DNA of 64,000 nucleotides. It comes from Sphagnum compactum (lineage: Eukaryota; Bryophyta; Sphagnopsida; Sphagnales). Shown in pieces: positions 1-10,366 of this stretch. The stretch's first letter is position 1. Every line of letters starts with the position of its first letter. Made by a program: the position numbers and the translations under genes. The stretch is taken from positions 6,231,495 through 6,295,494 of the forward strand of contig OZ234502.1 in assembly GCA_965153455.1 (NCBI GenBank), in the 5' to 3' direction. The notes beneath the pieces were generated by a model that was given only the letters and a program-made list of their open reading frames with translations, was not told where the DNA came from and did no database searches.

Positions 1-33
1 ACTTTTCATCCTCATCCCTGGATTACTGGATTT

Positions 34-305
34 CTTGGGTAGGTTTTGAACTGCCCTTTTATCAAGTCTATGGTCTGCTTCAATTTGCAGGCAGGTTTCT
101 AGGGTTTCGGTTTTGAACTATCCTCTTTTATCAAGTCTCTATGATCTGCTTCAATTTGCAGGCAGGTTTCTACGGTTTGAGTTTTGAACTATCCTCTTTT
201 ATCAAGTCTACAATCTGCTTCAATTTGCAGGTAGGTTTCAAGAGTTTGAAATTTGACTATTCTTTGTTTTATCAAATCTATGATCTGCTTCAATTTGCAG
301 GTGTT
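34..305. repeat. Tandem repeat, ~70-bp unit, four copies plus a partial
   Basis: The 16-mer CTGCTTCAATTTGCAG occurs at 75-90, 146-161, 215-230 and 285-300, a spacing of 71, 69 and 70 bp. Between the copies lies a conserved segment resembling TTTTGAACTATCCTCTTTTATCAAG. A partial further unit begins near 34. Each copy looks like a plant 3' splice site (pyrimidine-rich run then TGCAG) followed directly by GCAGGT, GTAGGT or GTGTTT. The repeat lies beyond the 3' end of the minus-strand hydrolase gene. It may be part of an intron of a gene lying to the left of the window, but no exon of such a gene is visible. Confidence 0.85.
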
Positions 306-529
306 TTAAGAATCAAAGAATGTGATGGATGAAGAAGTGATGATGCAGATGTTCTTGACTGATGTGGTGAGGTTTCTGAGATGATAGGTATCATACTCTG
401 TTGTTGTTGTTGATCACCAAGCTGATCAAGTAGAAAGAAGATCTTCTGATCAAGAGGAAATAAGATCTTCTTCTTCTTCTCCTTTCTGGATATGGGCATT
501 GCAGCATGCTGCTGCCACTGTTGTGATTG

Positions 530-2268
530 CTAGTGAGCGTCTGCTGGGTGGGCACCATCACCACCTTTGCTGAGCCAAGCCAAGCACATGGCAGCAGTCC
601 AAGAGAAGAGCTTGCCACCAGCAGCAGCACCAGTGACAGGATCGTAGTACTCATTGATCCCATGCGACACCAAAAGCTCATAAGTGTCAGCCTCCACACG
701 GAGCGCCAGATCCTCATACCCATAAGCACGCAAGCCGTCAGTGATCATCCAGTTGATGATCACCCACACCGGTCCACGCCAGTAACGCAACGGCTCGAAG
801 TTGGAAGATTCGGGATCGTAGCTGGGAATCCCATGCTTGACACGGTTGAGCCATCTTTCCAAAGTCGCAGCCAGATCCGCAGCCTGCGAGGCGGATGCAA
901 CACGCGCAAACAGCGGAAGGAAACCCGCCGAAGTTTTCGCAGTCACCAACTCTCCCGTGAGCTGATCCTTGGACTTGTACAGCCCGGCTTCCTCATCGTA
1001 AAGACTGTCGAACGCACTCCGCGCTTTCTCGATCCACCCATCGACTTCTTCCGTAATCTGGTCCTGACCCAACTCGTTTGCCAGCCATCTGAGGTCGAGA
1101 TTGGCGCGGTAGAGAACAGAATTGGTGCAGAGATCGGTGACGCGGAAGGGAGAGAGGAAGTAGAGCTGGTTGCAGTCGTAGTTCACAGCGCGGAAGCGGT
1201 AGAGGAGCGTGAGATAGCGATCGTACTCCTCTTGCTTGGGACGCATGGCGGAATCCACATGCCCAAGATCTTGTCTCACGTAAGGAGGGATCTGATCGAC
1301 AGGGACGTTGTAGAGAGCTTCATCCCAAGCAGGGCTGTTGTCCATGCCGCTCTCCCATGGATGCAAAGTCGCGACAAGGCCTGTGTTCTCGGGATCTCTC
1401 GCGGACTGGAACCATCTGTGCCATGCCAAAAGCTTGGGAAAAAGCTCCTTGAGTTTCTGTAGGGCGAGCTCTTTGTTGAGAGCCGTCTCGTACAGTTTGC
1501 GTACCGTGATGGCGGCTACTGGTGGTTGCGTGATTCCTGTTGAGCCCATGGGTTGCTCGACGGAGCCCCAGATCTCGGGTCCCGGGAAGTAGGTCGGAGA
1601 TGGCTGGTGGAAGACGATGTGCGGGACGAGTCCATCTTCCCATTGCGCTGAGAAAAGCTTCTCCAGCTCTTGCCAAGCGCGTCCTTCGTCTAGCGTCGCC
1701 CAGCCCAGTGCCACCAGCGCCGAGTCCCAGTTCCATTGGTATGGGTACAAGCCCTTGGCGGGGATTGTGTATCCGCCCCGATCGTTCTCTATCAAGATCT
1801 GCTTGGAAACTTCAAGAAGTTGCAAGGATTTGTATACATCTCCCTTGGGTCTGCAAGTGCAACACACATAGCCAAAGGAACACACAATCATCAGAATCTC
1901 CTCGAGGCTCGACCATGCATTCATGCACACGAGCGTTTGTTTGCAAAAGTAGAAGAACCAATCTGGATCCCATGCAAACATGTGGGTTTTGCGCAGATTT
2001 CCAATTCAGGTTTGCTGTTTGCACAGGCGGTTTACTGAATTGGAAACCTGCGCAGAACGCACAATTAGTCCACACATCTACCGGCATTGTGTGATTTAGC
2101 ATTGATGTCGGAGAGTGCTGGAAAAAGCTCAAGGGTAGGTGGGGGAGCTTACAGAACGACATTCTTGGCTCCAGGGACCACTGCCACACTAGAGATGTCC
2201 TCGGCGTGAAAGCTCCGGTGCGTGTGTACCTGCGGCACCACAGATTTCAAGCACGCTACTGGCCCCAT
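530..2268 (-). CDS. MGH: Mannosylglycerate hydrolase-like glycoside hydrolase (GH63 family)
   Basis: Two exons on the minus strand: 2268-2153 and 1850-530, joined across a 302-bp intron (donor GTAAGC at 2152, acceptor TTGCAG ending at 1851). The split codon gives Leu and the frame stays open for 478 aa. The family hydrolyses mannosylglycerate (and glucosylglycerate) to sugar plus glycerate, recycling compatible solutes; it is known from Thermus and Selaginella. Seen here: YPYQWNWDSA at about 74-83, HPWESGMDNSPAWDE with Asp209, YWRGPVWVIINW at about 395-406 and GINEYYDP with Glu439. By comparison with the bacterial enzymes, Asp209 and Glu439 fit the catalytic acid/base pair; this assignment is from memory of the family. 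No signal peptide is evident, so it is probably cytosolic. Exon 2 is clearly GC-richer than its surroundings and encodes nearly the whole enzyme without an intron. The start codon at 2268 is chosen because exon 1 follows a CT-rich leader and splices in frame. Confidence 0.85.
1990..2054 (-). other. Strong foldback inside the hydrolase intron
   Basis: Arms 1990-2009 and 2035-2054 are complementary at 19 of 20 positions around a 25-nt loop. Extending outward to 1981 and 2063 gives about 26 of 29. The foldback lies wholly within the single intron (1851-2152) and would be transcribed with it. Confidence 0.75.
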
Positions 2269-2288
2269 GATCACTTCAAAACCGATCC

Positions 2289-2290
<2 letters not shown>

Positions 2291-2336
<46 letters not shown>
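2291..2336. repeat. (GA)n microsatellite, (CT)n in the hydrolase 5' leader
   Basis: An uninterrupted run of about 23 GA dinucleotides starts 23 bp upstream of the hydrolase start codon. On the sense (minus) strand it reads (CT)n, a common composition in plant 5' leaders and core promoters. Confidence 0.95.
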
Positions 2337-2338
<2 letters not shown>

Positions 2339-2568
2339 CTCCAAAACCTCCCCGACCCACAACCCTCCAAATCCTCCAGCAGCAAACCCTTTCCTCTCCC
2401 CGCACGAAAAGAATCAAAACCAAGAATACCCAAAACGAAACTTGAAGCCTGGGGACTCAAAAACTGAGAGATGAAGAGACGAAATCTCCAAAAAAGCAGA
2501 AAAAACCCGAACCCAAAAACACACAAACCACAACAACAACAACAAGACACACAGAGATAGCAATGGGT

Positions 2569-3245
2569 AGAGAGAGAATGGAGGAGAGGGAGTGAACGGG
2601 TGAATGACGGAAAGATGATGAGAGAAGTGGGGGGGAAGGAGCTATTTATTGTGAGAATTGGTGGGGCAGTAGAGAAGAAGAGAAATGGATAAGAAGAAGA
2701 AGAAGAAGAAGAAGAAGAGACTTAGCTACCACTTTGGCTTCTGCAGCCGTGCATGATCTCTCAAGTCTATCAACTCTCCTGCTTTGTCATCTGGATGAGA
2801 CTGAATCTTTTTTTCGCTTCCTGCAATTACTCCTCCTCCCCCTCCTCCTCTTCTTCTTCTTCTTCGTCTCCTTCCTTCCTTCCTTCCTTCCCTCCTTCCT
2901 TCTTCCCTTCTCGCTTCCTTCAAAGCGTGGACAATGAACGCCACGGAAACAGCGGCGACACGGACACGACCTCCCGCCCCTTCCTCCCTCGTAACTGTCT
3001 CCTCTGGTTTCTGACCGTTGGATACAGTCCCACACCAAGTTTTAGCCACTCGATTGGGGGCAAATGGTCAGTAGCGTCCGCCCATAGACACAGACATCTC
3101 AATACACATACATACATACATACAGCTGGCTGTTTACCATTAGTGACTTCTGCTATTAACCCGTAGTTAGTCTGAAACAAATTTACTGGGCAGTTAGTTA
3201 CAATTAACTAGTAGGTACTAAGTGAATTTTTTTTAAAAAAAAACT
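2569..3245. other. Low-complexity upstream region of the hydrolase gene
   Basis: Purine/pyrimidine-biased sequence: an (AAG)n run at about 2691-2718, a CTTCC/CTCC-rich pyrimidine tract at about 2820-2920, and a (TACA)n run near 3107-3122. I see no convincing exon; the open frames here come from the simple repeats. It probably contains the promoter of the minus-strand hydrolase gene, but no TATA box could be assigned. Confidence 0.5.
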
Positions 3246-3525
3246 TAATTTGTTTTTTCTGGCTAAATTAGCCAGTTGGTTTTTTCTCTTTCTTTTCTTA
3301 GTTTCTTTTTCTCAAAATGGTTTTAAATAGTTTTGTGTGTGTGCGTTTTTTCTGGTTTTCTAGTCACCAGATTTTGACAATTTTTTTAGAAAAAAAATTG
3401 CCAGATTTCTCTATTGGATGTGGCTAGCCAAAAATGTAAAGGAATATTGGAATATAGCCAAATTGGACTAAATCTTCTTGTGGATGATTGCCAGTTTGGC
3501 TACATCACAAAATTGGAAATAATAA
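3245..3525 (+). repeat. Degenerate copy of the dispersed hAT-like MITE family
   Basis: Shares with the better copy at 3916-4253 the segments around GCCAGATTT, ATAGCCAAATT, TGGATGATTGCCA and the end GGCTACATCACAAAAT, in the same orientation. Terminal repeats are not recognisable, so the ends are approximate. Confidence 0.4.
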
Positions 3526-3915
3526 TAATAAAATAAATAAATAGATGGATAAATAACCCAACGTTTGGTAAGTAGGTACCTAAGGAGTCCGTTAGTTGGT
3601 TAATTAAGTAGTGACTTAGTGAGCATCACGTAAGTGACTAATTTTAGTCTGTTGTTATTTACTACTTACTACTTACAGATAGTTACTGATGACCGAACAA
3701 AGGTGTGATACGCATCCGGCCGTTGGATTCCCCGAATGGGGGCCAATTCCTGAACTAAATAAAGGGGCGGTGGGGGGGGTGGGGGCGGGGGGTGGACTTG
3801 CCACAAGGCGGTGGTAGCCACCTTGTCTCACCGACCTTGTGCTTTGGGAATATTCCAATTCCCCTAAGGGGGGGGGGAGTTCAAGGCGTACATAACTTGT
3901 AAGGTGCCTCCTTTG
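3526..3915. other. Intergenic, G-run-rich
   Basis: No gene seen. Contains GTAAGTAGG-like short motifs, a G-rich stretch at 3765-3795 and another at 3866-3877, and an imperfect stem ACAAGGCGGTGG/CCACCTTGT near 3802-3825. Confidence 0.5.
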
Positions 3916-4253
3916 CAGTGTTTCTTTTCCTAGCGAATTTTCGCCAAATTTTGACCTAAAAAAATATGATTTCAGCTTATAAATACAAAGGACTTCTCAT
4001 GGAATTTTTTTTCAAAAAAAAAAAACACTAATTCGCCAGTTTCCAAAGGATTTTTTTTTTGAAATTTTAATTCCCAATAGCCAGATTTTTATGATAATTT
4101 CCTGTAGGTAGCCAGGAATATAGAAAGATTCCTTTTTTTGTCTTCTTTCATATCTACTCTGTAGCCAAATTTGGTTTGTTTTTTTTTTTTTTTTTTTTCC
4201 CCTGGATGTTTGCCACTATTGACTACATCACAAAATCCTTAAAAGAAACCCTG
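3916..4253 (+). mobile_element. hAT-like MITE with terminal repeats and 8-bp target duplication
   Basis: 338 bp. The left end CAGTGTTTCTTTT and the inverted right end CAGGGTTTCTTTT match at 12 of 13 positions. The flanking 8-mers are CTCCTTTG (3908-3915) and CTCCTCTG (4254-4261), 7 of 8 identical. An 8-bp duplication and a CAG(G/T)G-type terminus fit the hAT superfamily. There is no coding capacity. The last ~38 bp are nearly identical in inverse orientation to the start of the copy at 34325. Confidence 0.75.
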
Positions 4254-4737
4254 CTCCTCTGTTGTTTAAGGGAGGTATTAATAAATAAATTATTATTGTT
4301 ACTATTAAATTAATAAATATTAACTATCATTTCAGTTACCTTGGCCAGCTTCTTCAACACATGTTTGTCAATCTATTAATTGATTATTTATTTATTTATT
4401 TATTTATTTAGAAATTATTATTTCCAAAAAAATAGAATATTCTTTTAAAAAATTCAGTATTTTCCTTCACAAATTTATGTTATTTGAATTTAATTTTTTT
4501 CCCTGAAAATTTCCAACATTTCTGAAAATAATATAACTAGTGATGAAGCTCCCAAGGTGGGAAAATTTCCTATAGTGTGTGCATTATGACCTAGTGGGGG
4601 ACCCTGGAACCAACCCTAGGGTGGGAATGACCAGGTTCTTTTTCTTTGGGTTGGGTTAAATGGTTGACTAGGGTAATGAGGCCACAGGATTGGAGCATAA
4701 CCTTGGACTATCCTAGGCACAAAATCATTTTAAATTG

Positions 4738-4760
4738 GGTTTAGGGTTTAGGGTTTAAGG
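4738..4760 (+). repeat. Interstitial telomere-type repeat (TTTAGGG)3
   Basis: Three consecutive TTTAGGG units, the Arabidopsis-type plant telomere repeat, followed by TTTAAGGG. Too short to be a functional telomere. Confidence 0.85.
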
Positions 4761-5540
4761 GATGGTGGGGACTTTGGGACCCAAAATTTACATGGGGCCT
4801 CTCGTTGCACATTTGGTATGTTAGAAAGCTCCCCACAAAGTGGTGCGCAATTGTCATTTTGCAATTTTCAAACCAACAAATGCAAAAATTAAATAAAAAT
4901 AAATTTATAATCATTTTGAATTAATTAATTAATTTTGAATTTTTTATTTTTTATTTCTAATATTTTTGGCTAGCCCTCTTAGGAATTAATTAGTGTCGAT
5001 GAACATGAGTCGTAGGTATGGTAAACTCAGGCCAACAACACATGAGCTCACTAGTCCAAATGAAAGTGATGGTACTAAGTGGATGCAAAACCCTTCAAGG
5101 CCAACCAATTTTGTGTCATGGACCCATGAAAAGGTGTATTTTTAATATGAATTTGGTACAAACTACAAATCAAATGTCTACAAATCTATATGACATACAT
5201 ACATACATACATGCATACATACACATGAATTATTTAATGTTTTCCTTTTTCCTCTATCAATTGACCTATCCTCTAAAGGAATTGGAAACACATAGAAGTT
5301 GCCAAGAGGAAAATGATGCTAAAGGCCTTTTTCTATCTTTCCATTGGGAAAAGAAGCAAGAAATGATTTTATTCTAGATTATCTGATATGACCTCCATAG
5401 ACAAAATTCGACAAATTGTACATGTACACTTCATTTGCACTCTACATAGTTGTAGACATTCCCTTGAACTTTAAAAACAAAGTGGCCAATGGTCATCAAT
5501 GCAATAAGGAGTGCGAACCTCTAATGTTAATCCTAACATC

Positions 5541-5568
5541 ATCTCTCTCTCTCTCTCTCTCTCTCTCA
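5541..5568. repeat. (CT)n microsatellite
   Basis: About 14 CT units, followed by an imperfect CACACA/TACACA tract. Confidence 0.9.
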
Positions 5569-6090
5569 CCCACACATACACACATATATGCAAAAGTTTG
5601 TCATCCATGTTTGTCATCCATTTCATCTTATGCAACCTTTCATCCTCACTTTTTCCATTGGACTCAGTTTTTTGTCATTTTTTTGGGCTCATTTTTGTTG
5701 ATCCAAAAATTGACTACCTATTTAACTTAAGAGTAGCTTGCGATGTCATACACAAGTGACTCCTTGCAAAACATTGGGTGACAAATTACTATGTCCAACA
5801 TATGGTTGAATAATGTTGGTGTACTTAATAAAGAAAGTGGGATTTAACAATGTTTTTTTTTTTTTTTTTTTTTTCCACTATTACCTAATTTGTAGTGTGA
5901 CCATCCAATGAAAATTTCATTGGTTGTTGAACAATACTTGATGCAATTGGAACAAGGAAAAAGGAGCTACATATATATATTCACCTTTGATGCATTTCAC
6001 CCATCATGGTTTGGAAAGAAGAGAAAAAAAAAGTTGTCATTATTGCATTACCCTCACAATTCCTTTTACTTTTTTATTATGCTCAAATAC

Positions 6091-6164
6091 TCTAATAATG
6101 GGTTAGAGTATTTCCTTGAAGAAAAATACTCTAGTTCAAGGAAACACTCTAGCACATTATTAGA
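6091..6164. other. 30-bp-arm foldback with 14-nt loop
   Basis: Arm 6091-6120 and arm 6135-6164 pair at 27 of 30 Watson-Crick positions plus one G:U. The loop is 6121-6134. No coding sequence around it. Could be a MIRNA-like hairpin or a very small inverted-repeat element. Confidence 0.75.
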
Positions 6165-8250
6165 CAAGAGTACTTTAAGTAAGTAAGAAGTATTCCAAGT
6201 TGGACAACAATAAATTGTCTCTATTCCTACCTTTGTGTTTGTGAAGCTACTTATTTTTAAGTCTATGTTCAAAGGTACACACTCTATGCCATTGGAGGTG
6301 TGCTCATATGTGGTGTTAGGGACTCTAATGTTGAGTCTCTTAACACCATACTAACCATTTAGGACTTAAACTTAGTTTATCATGAAAATTTTATGTTAAG
6401 CTAACATTCACTTAACATTAAGTTATTGTCCACATTGAACATTGAATGCCACCTAGGATGACACCTAAATTTTCATTTCACACCGACTTAACATTGAGTG
6501 TGAATGCAACATAGGTAAGAGAAAAAGCCATTGAGGCTTTGAGCTGTATACCCTTGCATATTGTATACACCACAAGTTAGGTACATTTATTAGAGATTTG
6601 TGAAACTGGACATGATCTAAGATAGATTATTACATGGGTGTTAAGCACTCCAAGGTTTTGTCCATCAAGTGAATGAGCCTTCTCATCACATGCAAACATG
6701 TCCCCCATTTGAATTTAGAAACCTTTTGTGCTTTACACTGGGGAGGGCCTACTTGCTTGAGCCTCCCCTAATTTTTGGGCCTATGCCCTTAGGCTACCTT
6801 GAGGCAAAGACCCTCGGGTTACCCTCGAGGCTATGAGCCTCAAATTTGGGGAGGTGTTGGGGAGCAGGCCTTTCCCTATACATATACCCTTTGGATAATG
6901 GTTTTTGTGAAATGGATGAGTTTAGTTGTACATACAATTATGATGAGAATACAACCATCATCTAAGTAATGGTAAATTGCATACTTGCACAACATTGGTT
7001 AACCTTAGGGGTTTTCTTCCTAATCCACATATATGATGAAAAATACTTGATTTGTGACCGTGGTGGTGCAATGAATTTTTTGGAGGTGAATTTTTGCCAT
7101 TTTGTGAAAAGTATTTTCAAAAAAACTTCATCAAAAAGCGGAAAAAAAAATTCAAAAAACTTGCCAAAAACCACCACAACTACCTACAACATGATTTTTT
7201 TAATGCTTAAGATTATTTTTACTTTCATATTTTGACTATTTCCAAATTTGGCAAAATACTAGGATTGATGATCACTGCTTGAGCAACATCACAAAATTGA
7301 AAAAAAGACATTGAACGAGTATGAACACACCAAATCCCATATAAATTTCAAATTAATAACTACATTAAGTTCAAATTACCTTGAAGTGGGTAACCTCACA
7401 ACATAGCATCACCAAAAAAATAAACAAGCATAACTTATAAGCAAAAAATAAGCACTATCTACCACTATCATATATGTTTGTGTACCCTATTGTTAATTTT
7501 AATACATTGTTAGGCAAGGGTATTAACCAATGTTGTAGGGGTATTTAATTTTTTCTATAACCTTGTGTTCAGGTGGCAATTAAGTATTCAAATTATCAAC
7601 CCATTAACTAAGAGTATGCCTTTACCCCCAAAAACTACAACCAGAACAAATGAAAATTTTGTTAAGTCCAAAGTTGTTGAGCCGGGTTTAGTTTGGGTTA
7701 GGGTACCCACAATCATATACCCATTTGTGCATATCAATATCGGGTATTTATCTCATTACGCTCATGGTTGGTACAAGCAAATCAAGCACAATTTATAGGA
7801 TTTGAAATTGTTAGAACAATTTTCCAAAACCAAAAACCATAAGAAATTTTTTCATTTTTTTAATCATTACAAACTTGAAATGTGAAACTAGAAAACACAA
7901 TTGAATTTATTTTACCACAAAATAAGTTTTAACTAACATAAATGTCCACAAACTTGGAAACTAAACGACACACATGTAAGATTTGTTACTCAACATTTCC
8001 AAAAGCAAGGTCTAAAAACACATGCATAAATATAACAAACCAAGTCCTAAGGTTGAAAAGACAATTACAATATACAAGAAAACAATGAAAAAACATTGAA
8101 GTGCAAAGCTAATTATCTAGATCTTCTTCCACATTTTCATCTTAAAACTCTAACTCCGATAAATATAATGCTTCCACTTCATTAGAGCCATCTTTTCCAA
8201 ATTTTACTCAGCCTTGTGGTTCCACAACATGGCTCACTTGGGAATCATTC
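6165..8250. other. Intergenic with LTR-like boundary, no intact gene
   Basis: A polypurine run TTTGGGGAGG at about 6845-6854 is followed at 6855 by TGTTGGGGAGCAGG, as expected for a 3' LTR start of a retrotransposon; the other LTR end was not found. A degenerate piece of the dispersed MITE family lies around 7190-7300. Nothing else recognised. Confidence 0.4.
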
Positions 8251-8254
8251 ATTA

Positions 8255-8520
8255 GGCCAATTTTTCACTACAAGAATCAATTGGTCCAAGTTTTTAGTGA
8301 CATTGCCTAAGACTAGTAATTAAACCAGCAATTGATAAAACCCTTATCATTTCTATTTGGCTCCCAACAAATGTTAAAATTTTGTTGTGCAAAAAATCCT
8401 ATAATTGGGTATTGATTCTCATGAGCCTCCCACCAATGTAATGGAGTTTCACAATCCTTAGGTTCCACTTTAAGGTTACAAAAACAATCCAACTTTTGTT
8501 TCACTTACATCACACACAAT
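8255..8520 (-). pseudogene. hAT transposase C-terminal (dimerisation) domain fragment
   Basis: Reading the minus strand from about 8504, one frame gives PLHWWEAHENQYPIIGFFAQQ. After a 1-bp frameshift near 8385 the adjacent frame gives VGSQIEMIRVLSIAGLITSL. This is the hATC pattern (L-WW-N, PI, A-IL, VGSQ-E-R-FS-AG). The frame is broken and a stop follows. Diffuse open frame continues upstream to about 8850 and may be more of the same transposase. It is the only autonomous hAT trace in the window and a possible relative of the MITE source, but no direct link can be shown. Confidence 0.7.
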
Positions 8521-9137
8521 GTTTGAATTTTTCAATTACCAAAACATATTATGTATAATTCAATATCGGAAACCTTACTTGTAGCTTATAACAATTGAAC
8601 ATTTTAACACATGTATTCATCAATGGAGACTTGTAATTGAGTTTAGAAATTACTTGTGCAAAATTTTAATGAAGCATCTTCAATAGAAACACTAGAGTCA
8701 AAAACAACACGTCCATCAATTTCATCATTGGCAACAATTGGAGTTTGTCATTTTCTCCTCTACATGTTTCTTTTGATAAATAGAAATCGAAAGTAAGAAC
8801 AATAACAAATTGGTCATCAAGAGTTGTGAGATGAGACTTGATGCTCAACCCACATAGGACCTAGAAATGGAAACTACTTATATGAAGGATCCAACAACAA
8901 AGTTAACATATTGTGTGTTTTATCTCAAAGGTGTATGTATGCATGAAATCCAAGAAAGGTCCTAAGACGTTAAGAACTTCATCATGCATATGCACACTCA
9001 AATGCTTATTCAAGGAATCAAAGTCCAATCTATTCCCAACCTTCACTTATGTATTGGTTCAGTCTAGCTTCAGTAGGGTACATAGTAGGTCTTTGAGTGA
9101 ACATTTAAGAAGGTGGAATCCTTACACATTTTTCCTC

Positions 9138-9385
9138 TACTTTTGAAGAAGCTCAAAAAACATTTTGTAGCTCTCCACCTAGAGCTTCCTAACATTGCTA
9201 AAATTGCTCAATTCAATAAAGGAATTGGGGGAAGTTATGAAGTGTTTGGTGTGAGGGGGCTCAGTGATAGATGAATTAATAATACAAATTAGGATTTCAA
9301 ACTTAAATTTTATTTTTTTGTCTCTCCATCTTTGCCTCTGAAATACAAAGAAGTTTTGTAAACCCCTAGTTGTAAACCTCGATGT
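9138..9385 (+). repeat. Dispersed repeat, copy 1 (partner at 48498-48735)
   Basis: Matches 48498-48735 in the same orientation through segments such as CTCTCCACCTA/CCCTCCACCTA, GTTTGGTGTGAGGGGGCTCA/GTTTGGTGTAAGGGGGTTCA and ATACAAAGAAGTTTTGTAAA. No coding sense found. The element class is unknown. Confidence 0.7.
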
Positions 9386-9625
9386 GAGGATGAGCAAAGT
9401 ACTATGACTTATGAGCCAAACACCCACCACACTCCTAAAAAACCAAAGGAGAGTAGTACTATAACCCTCGGCACCAACACCCGCACTCCTTAGACACGAC
9501 TAAAAGGGACCCCATTTCTTGGGCTAAATTTAGCCAATTATGTGTAGGGGTACCACCCGAGGGCTGGGGTTTCTCCAAATAATAGGCCCTTGGCATCTTC
9601 CCTCTGAGGGCCCATTATTTTGGGT

Positions 9626-9895
9626 GGGCGTTTCACAAGTGGTGCTCATCCATAAGATGATTTAGCCAGATTTGGCTACATACTAGATGGCTATGAAAGT
9701 TGGAAAAACCCAAGAATCTTTCTATATTCTTGGCTACCTACCATAAAAATCTGGGAATTTTTAAATTTAGTTTTCCTCAAAATCTGGCGAAATCGGGTCA
9801 TTTTTTCCCCTTGAAAAATCCTTTGTATAGGTTGAAATCATATTATTATTCAGGTTGAAATTTGATGAAATTTCATCGCCCAAAAACAAAGGCTG
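9626..9895 (-). repeat. Degenerate copy of the dispersed hAT-like MITE family
   Basis: Contains in order TTAGCCAGATTTGGCTA, TATTCTTGGCTACCTACC, ATCTGG, TCCTTTGTATAGGTTGAAATCATATT and GAAATTTGATGAAATTT, the order of the copy at 34325-34626. Terminal repeats and target duplication are eroded. Confidence 0.55.
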
Positions 9896-10366
9896 GGAAT
9901 TAGTACATAGCTGCTCATCACAGCGGTTAACTATTGGACAGAAATGTAATGAAAAAGTGTTTCCTATCCATACACACACCCCTACCATCCACCCTTCCCA
10001 AAGGTGAAACTGGTGGCGATGGTGGATTGCTGGTAGTGGTGTAAACAGTGCCAATTTTAGGCCCGCCTCAGCCAAAGTGGCTACGAAGGAATCGAAGGGA
10101 AGGGAAGGGAAGCGAAGGTACTTAGTACCTAGAGCAACGTCTGGGCGGTGCAGGTGCAACGTGCCCATGAGAGCATCGATCGATAAGTAACCAAATTATT
10201 TCCGTTTTTTAACAACTGCCAAGAGTTACACAAGTGCTGAAAATTATGCAAAACTCCCAACTGGAATGTTGGAAAGAGCAATCAGCACACCGCAGTAGCA
10301 TCTATTGTAGTAGCATCTATTCTTAGTGTATAATTAATTCACTCACACAAATTCAGACTAAGTTAG

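Larger units (their letters stand above)
4254..6090. other. Intergenic, AT-rich, no gene recognised
   Basis: Contains a (TTTA)n run near 4387-4411, an interstitial telomere-like tract at 4738-4760, a (TACA)n run near 5190-5222, a (CT)n run at 5541-5568 and a poly-T at 5852-5876. The short open frames have no recognisable domain. Confidence 0.5.

Noticed and set aside
527-1462. 311-codon open frame on the plus strand
   Set aside because: It is the antisense shadow of the GC-rich hydrolase exon; the minus strand has the catalytic motifs and splice sites.
2206-3166. Several open frames rich in Arg/Glu, Ser or Pro
   Set aside because: They are read-through of GA, AAG and CTTCC simple repeats.
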